Below are positions 43,757 through 52,059 of a stretch of 64,000 nt of DNA, one piece after another. The stretch covers positions 3,483,001 through 3,547,000 of the forward strand of contig NZ_CP101417.1 in assembly GCF_024339125.1 (NCBI RefSeq), in the 5' to 3' direction. Made by a program: the position numbers and the translations under genes. The DNA comes from Xanthomonas hortorum. Lineage in GTDB: Bacteria; Pseudomonadota; Gammaproteobacteria; Xanthomonadales; Xanthomonadaceae. Every line of letters starts with the position of its first letter. The stretch's first letter is position 1. Under the pieces are notes generated by a model, which was given only the letters and a program-made list of their open reading frames with translations, made no database searches and was not told where the DNA came from.

Positions 43757-44511
43757 GCGGTGCGCTCCGTCAACACGATCCGGCGTGCCCAGTCCTTGCC
43801 GCTTTCCAGTGCGAGCAGGTCCACTCGCACGCGGCCGAACAGACTGGCCAGGTAATAAAACTTGGTGGCCAGCATCATCGTCAGCAGAGGCCACAGCATG
43901 TCGGCGCCCATCTTGGAGGGGCCGAGCAGGCGCACGGTGGAGCCTTGATGCAGCGTGTTCCACCACACCACCGAGTAATGCACGATCGGCAGATTCACCA
44001 GGCCCACCAACGCGAGCAAGCCGGCCGCACGCATCGCCTGACGGCGATCTTCCACCGCGTGATACAGGCCGAGCACACCCAGATACAAGAACAGCAGCAG
44101 CAGCTCCGAGGTGAGCCGTGCATCCCAGGTCCACCAGGTGCCCCACATCGGCTTGCCCCACAGCGAGCCGGTGCACAAGGTGATGAAGGTAAAGGCCGCG
44201 CCGATCGGCGCCGAGGCCATGGTCACCACTTCGGCCAGCTTGATCCGCCACACCAGCGCAATGAACGCGGACACGCCCATTGCCGCGTAGATGAAAAGAC
44301 TCATCCAGGCGCTGGGTACGTGGATGAAGATGATGCGGTAGGCATCGTGCTGCTGGTAATCCGGTGGCGCCAGTACCAGCCCGCCGTAAGCGGCCACCGC
44401 GCCGAGCAGCAGCGCCAGCGCCAGCGCCCACGGGCGCACGATGCCGGCGACGCGGTAGAACGTGGGCGGCGAGCTGAGTTTATGCAGCCACAAGGGAATC
44501 CACTTGGCCAT
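43753..44511 (-). CDS. ccmC: Heme transporter/heme handling protein CcmC
   Basis: The 252-residue protein has six membrane helices and the tryptophan-rich WWD motif [13 protein letters not shown] (near 123-135), plus the flanking histidines of CcmC ([11 protein letters not shown] near 62-72; [13 protein letters not shown] near 185-197). It presents heme to CcmE. In most operons ccmA and ccmB precede it, but here a subtilase gene ends only ten bases upstream. A promoter immediately before ccmC is therefore unlikely, and it may be co-transcribed with the sigma/anti-sigma/protease genes. Confidence 0.95.
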   Translation of the reverse strand: MAKWIPLWLHKLSSPPTFYRVAGIVRPWALALALLLGAVAAYGGLVLAPPDYQQHDAYRIIFIHVPSAWMSLFIYAAMGVSAFIALVWRIKLAEVVTMASAPIGAAFTFITLCTGSLWGKPMWGTWWTWDARLTSELLLLFLYLGVLGLYHAVEDRRQAMRAAGLLALVGLVNLPIVHYSVVWWNTLHQGSTVRLLGPSKMGADMLWPLLTMMLATKFYYLASLFGRVRVDLLALESGKDWARRIVLTERTA

Positions 44512-44521
44512 GCCGGTGTCG

Positions 44522-45850
44522 TCAGTTGGAATGTTTGGCGTGCGAAGCCAGCGCGTCGACCGCAGCGCCGGCGTTGACCTGCAGCTGGCCGTCGGACATC
44601 TTGCTGGTGCGTTGCATCAGTTCGCGCAAGCCGGTCGCGTCCATCGACGGCGACATCGACAACAGCAACGCGGCCATGCCGCTGACATGCGCGGTGGCCA
44701 TCGACGAGCCGGAGGTGAAGTCGTAGCGGCCGTTCGGCTGAGTGGTGAGGATGTCCTTGCCGGGCGCGCTCAGCACACCGGGCATCGCGGCGGTGGCGCT
44801 ACTGCTGCGCACCACCAGCACGCCGGGCACATCGTTGGGAAAGCCATCCATGCGCCCGTTCGGCGGCATCGCGGCCACCACGATGCGGCCCTGTTGCACC
44901 AGATGCAGCAGCATCTTGCTCAGCAGCGGGTCGGCCGGGCCGCCCAGGCTCAGATTGATCACGCGCGCCGAGCTGTTGTTGATCGCCGCCAGCGCCTTGG
45001 CCAGGGTGAAGGTGTTGCAGCGTGCGGTGGCACCGACGGTCGGTGCATACCAGCACGCCTTGTAGATGCTCAGCATGGCCTTGGGCGCCATGCCGACAAT
45101 GCCTTGATGGTTGTTGCTGCCGGCAGCAATGATGCCGGCCACTTCGGTGCCGTGCGAATCGCTGCTGGTGGCGAGCGCGGTGTCGTCGACCAGATCGTGC
45201 ACGTCGCGGATGCGCGACTTCAGATCGGGGTGAGCGGTGTCCACGCCGGTGTCGACCACCGCCACCACCACGCCGCGGCCCTGGGTGACGGTCTGCGCGC
45301 TGGCCGCATCGGTGGCGATGAAGCCGCGTTGCATGTCCACGTATGGGTCGTTGTAGCCGGACAGCGCCGTGGTCTTTTCCGATGCATCGGCGGAGAACAC
45401 CGAGAAATCCTGCACCGGCTGCACCAGCTCCACGCCTTCGTCGTCGGCCAGCGCGCTGACCAGCTCGTCGCGCGATACGCCAGCCGGCGGCTGCAGCACG
45501 GCGCAATACAGGCCCAGCGAGGTGATCGGCCAGCCGGAAACTTCGCGTAGCTTGTAGCGCTGCTTGATGGCTTCCATGCGCACGGCGGCCTTCTGGCCGG
45601 CGCCGTAATAGCTGGAGGCGTAGCCGATCAGGCTGGAGCCGGCGCGTGCCGGCGGCGCGGTGAGCGGGTTGGCCACCGCCAGCAGGATGTCGCGGCTGCT
45701 ATCGGGCGTATGCGCAGCGGCCTGCGCCGGCGCGGTACTGGTGCCGACAGCTTGCGCAGCATGCTGGGGCGTGTCCTGGGCATGCACGCAGGTGCAGCTG
45801 CCCAGGCCGATGAAGCCGGCGATCAAGCCGATAACGTAGAAGCGGCTCAT
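44522..45850 (-). CDS. Subtilisin-like serine protease (S8), secreted or lipoprotein
   Basis: The 442-residue protein has an export signal (about 1-25) containing GLGSC, a possible lipobox with C19. A long low-complexity linker and an inhibitor-like pro-region (to about 150) precede an S8 catalytic domain: D200 in VVAVVDTGVD, H233 in SHGTEVAGI, and S383 in TSGSSMATAHVSG. All three catalytic residues are present. The gene is coupled to an anti-sigma gene (overlapping ATGA) and follows an ECF sigma gene, so the protease may take part in signal-dependent release of the sigma factor or be a regulated effector. No C-terminal transporter domain is seen. Confidence 0.93.
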   Translation of the reverse strand: MSRFYVIGLIAGFIGLGSCTCVHAQDTPQHAAQAVGTSTAPAQAAAHTPDSSRDILLAVANPLTAPPARAGSSLIGYASSYYGAGQKAAVRMEAIKQRYKLREVSGWPITSLGLYCAVLQPPAGVSRDELVSALADDEGVELVQPVQDFSVFSADASEKTTALSGYNDPYVDMQRGFIATDAASAQTVTQGRGVVVAVVDTGVDTAHPDLKSRIRDVHDLVDDTALATSSDSHGTEVAGIIAAGSNNHQGIVGMAPKAMLSIYKACWYAPTVGATARCNTFTLAKALAAINNSSARVINLSLGGPADPLLSKMLLHLVQQGRIVVAAMPPNGRMDGFPNDVPGVLVVRSSSATAAMPGVLSAPGKDILTTQPNGRYDFTSGSSMATAHVSGMAALLLSMSPSMDATGLRELMQRTSKMSDGQLQVNAGAAVDALASHAKHSN

Positions 45851-46500
45851 GGTGCCGACACGATCTCGGCCAGGCGGATGCGCGGGTTCGCACGCAGCTG
45901 CTGCACGGTGTGCTGCGGCTGGGCAGGCGGCTGCGGTGCGACAGGCACCACGGTGTAGGCGCCCATTTCATTGGGGCCGCCGACCACCTGCAACTGCTGC
46001 GCATGCAGCAGGCTGTCCCAGTCGGCCACGGTCATCCTGGCGTCGGGCACCACGCGGATGGCACCCTGCGGGACCGGCAAGGCGGTGGCGCTGCTGAGCG
46101 TGCGGTAGTCGTGCGAGGGCGCGGCCAGCTTGACGCCCATGACGCCAAGACCAATGGCCTGCACCAGGGCGGCGGCGGCCAGGGCGCGCACCGTCCAGTT
46201 GCCGGAGCGACGTGCTGCCGGCACCGGTGCAGCAGGTGCGGTGTGCTGTTCCGGCGCATCCAGGCGGCCGAGCAGGCGTAGCAGGCCGGCGTTGGCGTCC
46301 AGCTTGACCGCCGACGGCAGTGCAAGCGCTTGCCGCAGACGATTCTGCTGGGCGAATTCGGCGCTGCACGAGGCACATTTGGCCACGTGCGCGATCAGCC
46401 AGGTGTTCTCTTCCTCTGTGGCACTGTCCAGCAATACTGCGGGCATCAGTTCCCAGGCGTGCGAGCATTCCTTGCCAGGCGCGATGAAAAACGTCTTCAT
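45847..46500 (-). CDS. Anti-sigma factor with zinc-finger motif and membrane helix
   Basis: From ATG 46500 the product is 217 residues. The N-terminal cytoplasmic part has a zinc-binding anti-sigma pattern HVAKCASC (H38, C42, C45, with C12/H14 as a possible fourth ligand). One membrane helix lies at about 106-130 (VRALAAAALVQAIGLGVMGV). The periplasmic C-terminal part ends in a PQPPAQPQHTVQQLRANPRI-type segment that may be a sensor. The ATG overlaps the sigma stop (ATGA) and its stop overlaps the protease start, the classic layout of a coupled sigma/anti-sigma pair. Confidence 0.88.
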   Translation of the reverse strand: MKTFFIAPGKECSHAWELMPAVLLDSATEEENTWLIAHVAKCASCSAEFAQQNRLRQALALPSAVKLDANAGLLRLLGRLDAPEQHTAPAAPVPAARRSGNWTVRALAAAALVQAIGLGVMGVKLAAPSHDYRTLSSATALPVPQGAIRVVPDARMTVADWDSLLHAQQLQVVGGPNEMGAYTVVPVAPQPPAQPQHTVQQLRANPRIRLAEIVSAP

Positions 46501-47078
46501 TGCATGGTCTCCGTGTAAGGGGCGCCGCCGGCCAGGCCGGGCAGCACATTGCGTAATTTGACCCGCGCATGAAACAGCCGGGCTTTGATGGTGCCGACCG
46601 GGCACTGCATGATTTCGGCGACTTCTTCGAGTTTGTGGCCAACGCCATAGACCAGTTCGATCACCATGCGCTGGTCCGGCGAGAGCCGTTGCATGCCCTT
46701 GTCGAGCCAGTCGCGCAGCTCGCGGTCGTCGTTGTCGTCGGCGCTGGGGGCGTGGTCTTCCACCACGGCGGTGTCGTCGATTGCCTCGCCGTCATGCTGG
46801 CGCAGGCATTTGAGCCCGCAGCGATAGGCGATGCCCATGATCCAGGTCGACACCTGCGAATCGCCGCGGAAGTCGCCGGCTTTCTGCCAGGCGATCCAGA
46901 AGCAGTCGTTGATGGCTTCCTCGATGATGTCCGGGCGGCGGGTCAGCCGCGACAGGAACCGGCACAGCCGGCCGTGGTAGCTGGTGTACATGGTCGCCAG
47001 GGCGGCACGGTCGCCCGCGGCCATGCGCCGCAGCAGCATGCGGTCGGTGGCATCACCCAGGGTGTCGGAATCATTCAT
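46497..47078 (-). CDS. ECF sigma factor (RpoE-like)
   Basis: From ATG 47078 the product is 193 residues; a GTG at 47090 is an alternative. Region 2 is seen in YHGRLCRFLSRLTRRPDIIE then EAINDCFWIAWQKAGDFRGD and STWIMGIAYR. Region 4 with its helix-turn-helix is seen in LSPDQRMVIELVYGVGHKLE then EVAEIMQCPVGTIKARLFHA. It directs RNA polymerase to its own regulon and is held inactive by the anti-sigma encoded next. The gene starts 63 bases after the outer-membrane protein gene, so the three-gene sigma, anti-sigma and protease unit is probably autoregulated. Confidence 0.93.
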   Translation of the reverse strand: MNDSDTLGDATDRMLLRRMAAGDRAALATMYTSYHGRLCRFLSRLTRRPDIIEEAINDCFWIAWQKAGDFRGDSQVSTWIMGIAYRCGLKCLRQHDGEAIDDTAVVEDHAPSADDNDDRELRDWLDKGMQRLSPDQRMVIELVYGVGHKLEEVAEIMQCPVGTIKARLFHARVKLRNVLPGLAGGAPYTETMQ

Positions 47079-47141
47079 CGAGGCAGGCACGGCAGAAGAC
47101 GTAGGTCAGTGCCCGCACGGGGGCAAAAGGTTGCAGCTGGA

Positions 47142-47906
47142 TCAGAACGTGGTGGAGACCGTGCCCAGCCAGGGCGTTTCGCCCGGGCCGCCCTGCAGGC
47201 GCGGGGTATTGCTGCTGGTGACGATGCGTTCCAGTTTCAGCGTCCATCGTGCCCGGCTCCACTTCAGGCCCAATTGCCCGTACTGATAGCGGCCGGATTC
47301 GGCAGCGCCGTAGGCCATCGCCGGAAAGCGCGAAGAACCGGCGCCGACCAACAGGCTGAAGTCGTTTTGCAGCGGGACATTGGCGGTGACGTCGATGGCC
47401 ACATTCCACGGCGATTGGTCGGCGCGGGGAAAGTTGAACACCGACACCGAAAAGGTCAGCACGTCGCGGTAGGACCAGGCCAGGCTGGCTTCCTGGCGGT
47501 CGAAGGTGCGCGTGGCCTGGTTGGTCGGGTAGCCGTAGTAGAGCAGGCTTGCCTGCATCTGCCAGCGGTCGTCCAGCATCCAGGCGCGTGCGGCCTGGGC
47601 GGTGACCGCCACCGGCTTGCTCAGCGAGGGCGATTGCAGCGCGACCGAGGTGGAAACCGACCAGCCGGGCGAGGGCAGCCAGTAGCCGGCCGCCTGCAGC
47701 GTGGCTTTGTTGGGCGCGATCGAGATGCCCCGGTCGATCAGCTGCGAGGTCAGCGCCACCGCGCCGCCGACATTGGCGGCCACGGCGGCGGGGCTGATGA
47801 CCAGGGCCAGCAGCAGGCAGTGGCGCAACGGGGAGTTGCGCCGGCGCACGTGCGGGCACAGGCAACGCGGGTTGGCGCTGGCCGTTGTGCAGTGCCGCTG
47901 CCGCAT
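47142..47906 (-). CDS. Outer-membrane beta-barrel protein (TorF-like)
   Basis: From ATG 47906 the product is 254 residues; a GTG at 47849 would begin RRRNSPLRHCLLLALVISPA, a cleaner signal peptide, and may be the true start. The mature part is composed of alternating strands (GGAVALTSQLIDRGISIAP, AGYWLPSPGWSVSTSVALQS, ASLAWSYRDVLTFSVSVFNF) with aromatic ends and a C-terminal F, as in small outer-membrane barrels. The TSQLIDRGIS stretch resembles the TIGR02001/TorF group. Role unknown; its position next to cytochrome genes and an ECF sigma suggests an envelope function. Confidence 0.7.
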   Translation of the reverse strand: MRQRHCTTASANPRCLCPHVRRRNSPLRHCLLLALVISPAAVAANVGGAVALTSQLIDRGISIAPNKATLQAAGYWLPSPGWSVSTSVALQSPSLSKPVAVTAQAARAWMLDDRWQMQASLLYYGYPTNQATRTFDRQEASLAWSYRDVLTFSVSVFNFPRADQSPWNVAIDVTANVPLQNDFSLLVGAGSSRFPAMAYGAAESGRYQYGQLGLKWSRARWTLKLERIVTSSNTPRLQGGPGETPWLGTVSTTF

Positions 47907-48188
47907 GTTCAGACGTGGCCTGTCCCACGGCTGCCCGCCGCAGGCGCAATGGCGTCGCGTTCGGAAGGGGGACGACCTGGCAGGCGAGACAGGGGGCAAC
48001 GGATGAGCGTCTACGGTGAGCGGGGCGCAATAGTGCCTGATTGCGTCGGGCAGACCGCCGCGGGCACGACGGTTCCGTTCATATACGCGAAGGAATCGCG
48101 GCCGGCAACGCGGCCGGCGCGACGCCCGAAGCGCAGTGCGCCCCGGTTGCCGGTCGGCAGGGATGACTGCCGGCCGGTCAAACAACGC

Positions 48189-48578
48189 TCAGTGCAGCGT
48201 GTTGAGGTAGGCGATCAGCGCGTCTAGCTCTTTCTGATCCTCCAGGCCTTCGTACTTCATCTTGGTGCCCGGCAAGGCCTTGGACGAGGATTGCGACAGA
48301 TAGGTCTTGAGCTGGGCGGGCGTCCACTGCCACTTGCTGCCCTTGAGTGCATCTGAGTAATTGCTGTAGTCCGCCAGGCTGGCGGCCGGGCGCCCGGCCA
48401 CGCCGAACATGGACGGGCCTTTCTTGTTCTTGCCCTGGGCCGCGCTGTGGCACTCGGCGCATTCGGTCATGAACACGCCTTTGCCATCGGCCGCGCGCGC
48501 GGGCGGGGCAAGCAGTGCGCCGGCCAACAACAGGCCGGCCAGCGGGGCGCACAACAAGGTTTTGTGGAGTGACTTCAT
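48189..48578 (-). CDS. Class I c-type cytochrome, periplasmic
   Basis: The 129-residue protein has a signal peptide (about 1-29, ending ARA) and one heme motif CAECH at residues 40-44. M107 in LPGTKMKY is the likely axial ligand. Length and layout fit a soluble monoheme cytochrome c related to cytochrome c2/c550. It would carry electrons in the periplasm. It is followed in the same direction by the outer-membrane protein gene and preceded by the CxxCH-barrel gene by 26 bases, which suggests an electron-transfer partner. Confidence 0.93.
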   Translation of the reverse strand: MKSLHKTLLCAPLAGLLLAGALLAPPARAADGKGVFMTECAECHSAAQGKNKKGPSMFGVAGRPAASLADYSNYSDALKGSKWQWTPAQLKTYLSQSSSKALPGTKMKYEGLEDQKELDALIAYLNTLH

Positions 48579-48603
48579 GGGGGTCCTTACGCGTGCAGGG
48601 GAA

Positions 48604-49956
48604 TCAGAACGAGACATTGACCGACAACGAAAAGGTGTCGAGATCGCGCGGGTTGGTGATTGGATTGCCGCCACCGAACACGTTGGTGGTGCTGCCGTTG
48701 AACTTGTCGAAGCGGAACCAGGTGGCCGCGAAACGCACGTTGGCGTTGGTGGTGTAGGTGCCTTCCTTACCGAACGGGGTCCAGTACAACAGGATCAGAT
48801 TGGCGGTGGTGTCGGGGATGCCGTAGGGCTGATAACGCGCCACATCGAACGAGCCGCTGTTGATCAGATGCGCTGCCAGCACGCCATAGGTCTGCTTGAA
48901 CGCGTAGTTCATGCTGATGTTCTGGTCGCGCACGCTGCCGCGGTCGCGCGGCGACATGCTCGGGTCGGTCGGCTGCAGCGGGCTGCCGTACTTGCGGCGC
49001 TCGTAGATGTTGACGTAGGCCAGCGACAGCACGTGCTCGCGGGTGCCGAGGAACTGATAGGTCAGGTCGTAACCCAGATCGGTGAAGTCATCGGTGGGAC
49101 CGCCGGTGCGCAGGCGTTGGCGACGGGTGGTCATCGCGGTCAGGCCGGCCGAGAAGAACTGCCGCTTCATGTCCTTCATATAGGCAAAGCGCGCATAGCC
49201 GGTGTCGCTGAGCTTGCCCGGGTCGTTGTTGGGGTTCCAGCCCAGGTGGTCCTGCGCATCGGCGGACAATGCGCTGTAGCTGCCGACTTCGCCGTACCAA
49301 TTGCGGTCGAACAAGCCGTACACGCTGGCGCCGATCACGCGGTTGGAGAGCGCCGAGGAACTCAGCATGCTGGCCGAACCGGCATTGGAAACCGGGCTGA
49401 GGGTCGATGCATTGGGCAGCACCTGGATCGGATCGGACACGCCGGGGTTGTTGTTGACGCTGACGCCGATCATGGCGTCCTTGCCGGCCAGCTGGAACGG
49501 CTTGCTGACAAAGCGCAGATCCACATCGTCCAACTGGGTGTTGAAGGTGTCGTTGCCGCCGTTGTTGGAGCGGATCTTGGAGTAACCGCCGATGTGGTCG
49601 TTGACCCGGCCGGCCAGATACAGATCGGCTTCGTTGATGCGTGCGCTGCTGTCGCCGCGGCTGGGATTGCTCCGCGTCCAGGTGACCTGGCCGGAGACCG
49701 GAATCTTGGTGCCGTTGCCATCGGTATCGGTGAAGCCGCCGAGCTTGAAGCGCATGCCATATGGGGTGAGCGAGGGGCCATAGGAGCCGACATGGCAATC
49801 TGCGCACGAAGAGCCGGTCTGGCGCGCGAACGAAGGGATCGCCTGCGCCTGCGTGCTGGCCAGCAGCAACAACGGGCCGGACACGCACAACAAGGACGTC
49901 AGGGAGGCGGTGCGCGTGGCGGCAACGCGACGCGGGGCGGGCTGGGGAGTAGGCAT
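48604..49956 (-). CDS. Outer-membrane beta-barrel protein with N-terminal CxxCH heme motif
   Basis: From ATG 49956 the product is 450 residues (AAGGAC about six bases upstream; a longer start at 50031 is possible). A signal peptide ends near 39 (TQAQA). Just after it comes CADCH at 51-55, a c-type heme motif, then GSYGPSLTPYGMRFKLGGFT, a pattern I associate with cytochrome-linked barrel proteins. The rest is alternating beta-like sequence with many aromatic and Asn/Ser residues, ending VNVSF, a typical outer-membrane barrel C-terminus. A heme at the periplasmic entrance of an outer-membrane pore may move electrons across the envelope; that is an inference. The gene is followed by a periplasmic cytochrome. 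Confidence 0.8.
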   Translation of the reverse strand: MPTPQPAPRRVAATRTASLTSLLCVSGPLLLLASTQAQAIPSFARQTGSSCADCHVGSYGPSLTPYGMRFKLGGFTDTDGNGTKIPVSGQVTWTRSNPSRGDSSARINEADLYLAGRVNDHIGGYSKIRSNNGGNDTFNTQLDDVDLRFVSKPFQLAGKDAMIGVSVNNNPGVSDPIQVLPNASTLSPVSNAGSASMLSSSALSNRVIGASVYGLFDRNWYGEVGSYSALSADAQDHLGWNPNNDPGKLSDTGYARFAYMKDMKRQFFSAGLTAMTTRRQRLRTGGPTDDFTDLGYDLTYQFLGTREHVLSLAYVNIYERRKYGSPLQPTDPSMSPRDRGSVRDQNISMNYAFKQTYGVLAAHLINSGSFDVARYQPYGIPDTTANLILLYWTPFGKEGTYTTNANVRFAATWFRFDKFNGSTTNVFGGGNPITNPRDLDTFSLSVNVSF

Positions 49957-50027
49957 GGAAAGTCCTTGTTCGACGGTGCGGGGTTCGGCGCTGCGGGAGC
50001 GGGGGAGGGCTGGCAACTCGGGGGAAT

Positions 50028-50642
50028 TCATCGGGCTTTTTTCGGCAGCACGCGATGCAACACGCCATCGCCGAGCACCAGGTGATGCCAGAGCGCGGCG
50101 CCGATATGCAGGATCACCAGGGCCAGCAAGACCCAGGCGGCATTCAAGTGCCAGGTGCCCAGGGTGTCGGCCAGATCTTCGTCCGGCGCGACCAGATTCG
50201 GCAGCGTCAATCCGAACAGGTAGACCGGTTTGGCGTAGGCGTTGCTCAACGACCAGCCGATCAGCGGCAATGCGACCATCAGGCCGTACAGCGCGAAATG
50301 GGTGGCGCCTGCAGCCAGCCGCATCAGCAGCGGCGACGGCGGGCCGGGCGGCAGCTTGCGCAGGCGGATGCGCAAGCCCACGCGCAGGACGAAGAGAAAG
50401 AGCACCATCAAACCGAAGTGGCGATGGCCTTCCATCAGCCACTGACGCAATGCGCGTCCTTCCAGCTCGGCGCGCAGCAAAATCAGGGTGGCGGCCATGG
50501 CCAGGCACAGCACCGTCAGCCAGTGCAGCACGCGCATCGATTTGGGAAGTGGAATGACCTGCGCTGTGGGTGGCGCCTGTTGCGGCAGCACAGTGGCGCT
50601 GTCGGTGGCGGCGGTGTCTGGCGCCTGAGGGGATGAACGCAT
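50028..50642 (-). CDS. Cytochrome b561 family membrane protein
   Basis: From ATG 50642 the product is 204 residues. A 30-residue Gln/Pro/Ala-rich lead is followed by four membrane helices. Histidines for two b hemes are visible: MRVLHWLTVLCL (H40), EGHRHFGLM (H72 and H74), ATHFALYG (H114) and LVILHIGAALWHHLVLG (H179 and H186-187). It fits the bacterial b561 family (about 180-200 aa), which passes electrons between quinol and periplasmic cytochromes or superoxide. The stop at 50028 precedes the heme-barrel gene by 71 bases, and the three genes together look like an electron-transfer cluster. Confidence 0.9.
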   Translation of the reverse strand: MRSSPQAPDTAATDSATVLPQQAPPTAQVIPLPKSMRVLHWLTVLCLAMAATLILLRAELEGRALRQWLMEGHRHFGLMVLFLFVLRVGLRIRLRKLPPGPPSPLLMRLAAGATHFALYGLMVALPLIGWSLSNAYAKPVYLFGLTLPNLVAPDEDLADTLGTWHLNAAWVLLALVILHIGAALWHHLVLGDGVLHRVLPKKAR

Positions 50643-50950
50643 TTGGTCGGTGTGCTCCGGTGCTGGTCGTTGGTTCCGGCAGTGCGTCGTGCGCTGCCAG
50701 GCCTGGCTCCCCACGCCGGCCGATCTGCGGCCAGGTGAACGTGCACCGATATGTGCGGCGATGCCGGCAAAAGGTTGCATCGCCCTGCGGGTGTTGCGCG
50801 GCAGTCCGTGCATATCCACGTCTGCTGCGTCTGCAACTGCGCTTGCGCGCACATGGATTCGCAGTGCCGTGACGTGGTGCAACCTTTGGCGCATCCCGGT
50901 GCACTCAGGCATGTCGCACTACGTGCAGTCAGCGGTTACGCCCCCGAATC
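50643..50950. promoter_or_regulatory. Divergent region between cytochrome b561 and polysaccharide operon
   Basis: About 308 bases contain no gene. Promoters for both directions must lie here. A ten-base inverted repeat AAAGGTTGCA (50770-50779) / TGCAACCTTT (50878-50887) is separated by 98 bases, possibly a pair of half-sites or a looping site. No clear -35/-10 pair is identified. Confidence 0.4.
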
Positions 50951-51388
50951 ATGGCCATCGAACGCATCCAGTTGCACACCCACGGTGACGATCGCGGTCT
51001 GCTCATCTCGTTGGAGCAGCAGCGCAACGTCCCGTTCGAGATACGTCGCGTGTATTACCTGTTCGGCACCCGCGACGGCGTGCACCGCGGCCAGCATGCG
51101 CACCGCCAGCTCAATCAACTCGCCGTCGCCTTGCATGGCTCGGTGACGATTCTGCTGGACAGGGGCGATGGCAACGGCCAGGAAGAAGTGGTGCTGGACG
51201 ACCCCTCGCAAGGCCTGCTGCTCGGGCGCATGGTGTGGCGCGATCTGTATCGCTTCAGCCCCGACTGCGTGTTGATGGTACTGGCCGACCAGTTCTACGA
51301 CCCGGCCGATTACATTCTGGATTACGACGAATTCCTGAGCGAAGTGCGCGGCGAACATCGCCTGGACGCACGCAGGCTGGAAGCATGA
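50951..51388 (+). CDS. fdtA: FdtA/QdtA-like sugar 3,4-ketoisomerase
   Basis: The 145-residue protein is a cupin-like WxcM/FdtA family enzyme. The conserved GQHAHRQLNQ segment (near 46-56) contains the catalytic histidines. These enzymes convert dTDP-4-keto-6-deoxy-D-glucose to the 3-keto form, which a PLP aminotransferase then aminates. An FdtB-like aminotransferase is four genes away and an acetyltransferase directly follows (overlapping ATGA), completing a pathway to a dTDP-3-acetamido-3,6-dideoxyhexose such as Fuc3NAc or Qui3NAc; which one cannot be decided from sequence. RmlA and RmlB to make the precursor are not in the window. Confidence 0.85.
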   Translation: MAIERIQLHTHGDDRGLLISLEQQRNVPFEIRRVYYLFGTRDGVHRGQHAHRQLNQLAVALHGSVTILLDRGDGNGQEEVVLDDPSQGLLLGRMVWRDLYRFSPDCVLMVLADQFYDPADYILDYDEFLSEVRGEHRLDARRLEA

Positions 51389-52056
51389 GCATGCATAAGC
51401 CATTGGTGATCATCGGTGACGGCGAGTTTGCGCAGATCGCCTGCGAGTATTTCCAGCACGACAGCGATTACACCGTGGTCGCCTTCAGCGTGGAGCGCGA
51501 CTTCCTGCTGCGGCCCATGCTGGCCGAGCTGCCGGTGGTGGCGTTCGAAGAACTCGAACAGCGCTATCCACCCGAGCAGTACGAGGTTTTCGTGGCGATT
51601 CCGGCCACGCAGCTCAACCGCCTGCGCACACGTTTCTTCGAAGACATGGTGCGCCGCGGCTATCGCTGCGCCAGCTATGTCAGCTCGCGCGCGTTCGTCT
51701 GGCGCAATGCGCAGATTGGCGCCAACTGCTTCATCTTCGAAGGCAACGTCATCCAGCCGTTCACCCGCATCGGCGACAACTGCGTGCTGTGGAGCGGCAA
51801 CCATATCGGCCACCGCACGGTGGTGCAGGACAACGTGTTCATTGCCTCGCATGCGGTGATTTCCGGCTATTGCGAGATCGGGCGCGGCAGCTTCATCGGC
51901 GTCAATGCCACGCTCAGCGACAAGGTGCACATTGCCGCAGACAACATCATCGGCGCGGGCGCGCTGGTCACCCGGCATACCGAGGCCGAGCGCGTGTATG
52001 TGGGTTCGCCGGCGCGTGCGGTGGCCGGCAGATCCAGCTTCGACGTGGAGCTCTAA
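51385..52056 (+). CDS. NeuD/PglD-like sugar acetyltransferase (left-handed beta-helix)
   Basis: The 223-residue protein has an N-terminal Rossmann-like part (PLVIIGDGEFAQIACEYF) and a C-terminal hexapeptide-repeat beta helix (about 110-210: AQIGANCFIFEGNVIQPFT, IGDNCVLWSGNHIGHRT). H residues in that part (near 145 and 155) are candidate catalytic residues. It would acetylate the amino sugar made by the FdtA/FdtB pair, equivalent in role to FdtC or QdtC though of different fold type. Overlap with fdtA (ATGA) supports a coupled function. Confidence 0.82.
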   Translation: MSMHKPLVIIGDGEFAQIACEYFQHDSDYTVVAFSVERDFLLRPMLAELPVVAFEELEQRYPPEQYEVFVAIPATQLNRLRTRFFEDMVRRGYRCASYVSSRAFVWRNAQIGANCFIFEGNVIQPFTRIGDNCVLWSGNHIGHRTVVQDNVFIASHAVISGYCEIGRGSFIGVNATLSDKVHIAADNIIGAGALVTRHTEAERVYVGSPARAVAGRSSFDVEL

Positions 52057-52059
52057 CCC

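Noticed and set aside
46569..48227. 552-codon plus-strand frame opposite sigma and outer-membrane gene
   Set aside because: Shadow frame with no motifs; minus-strand sigma factor is certain.
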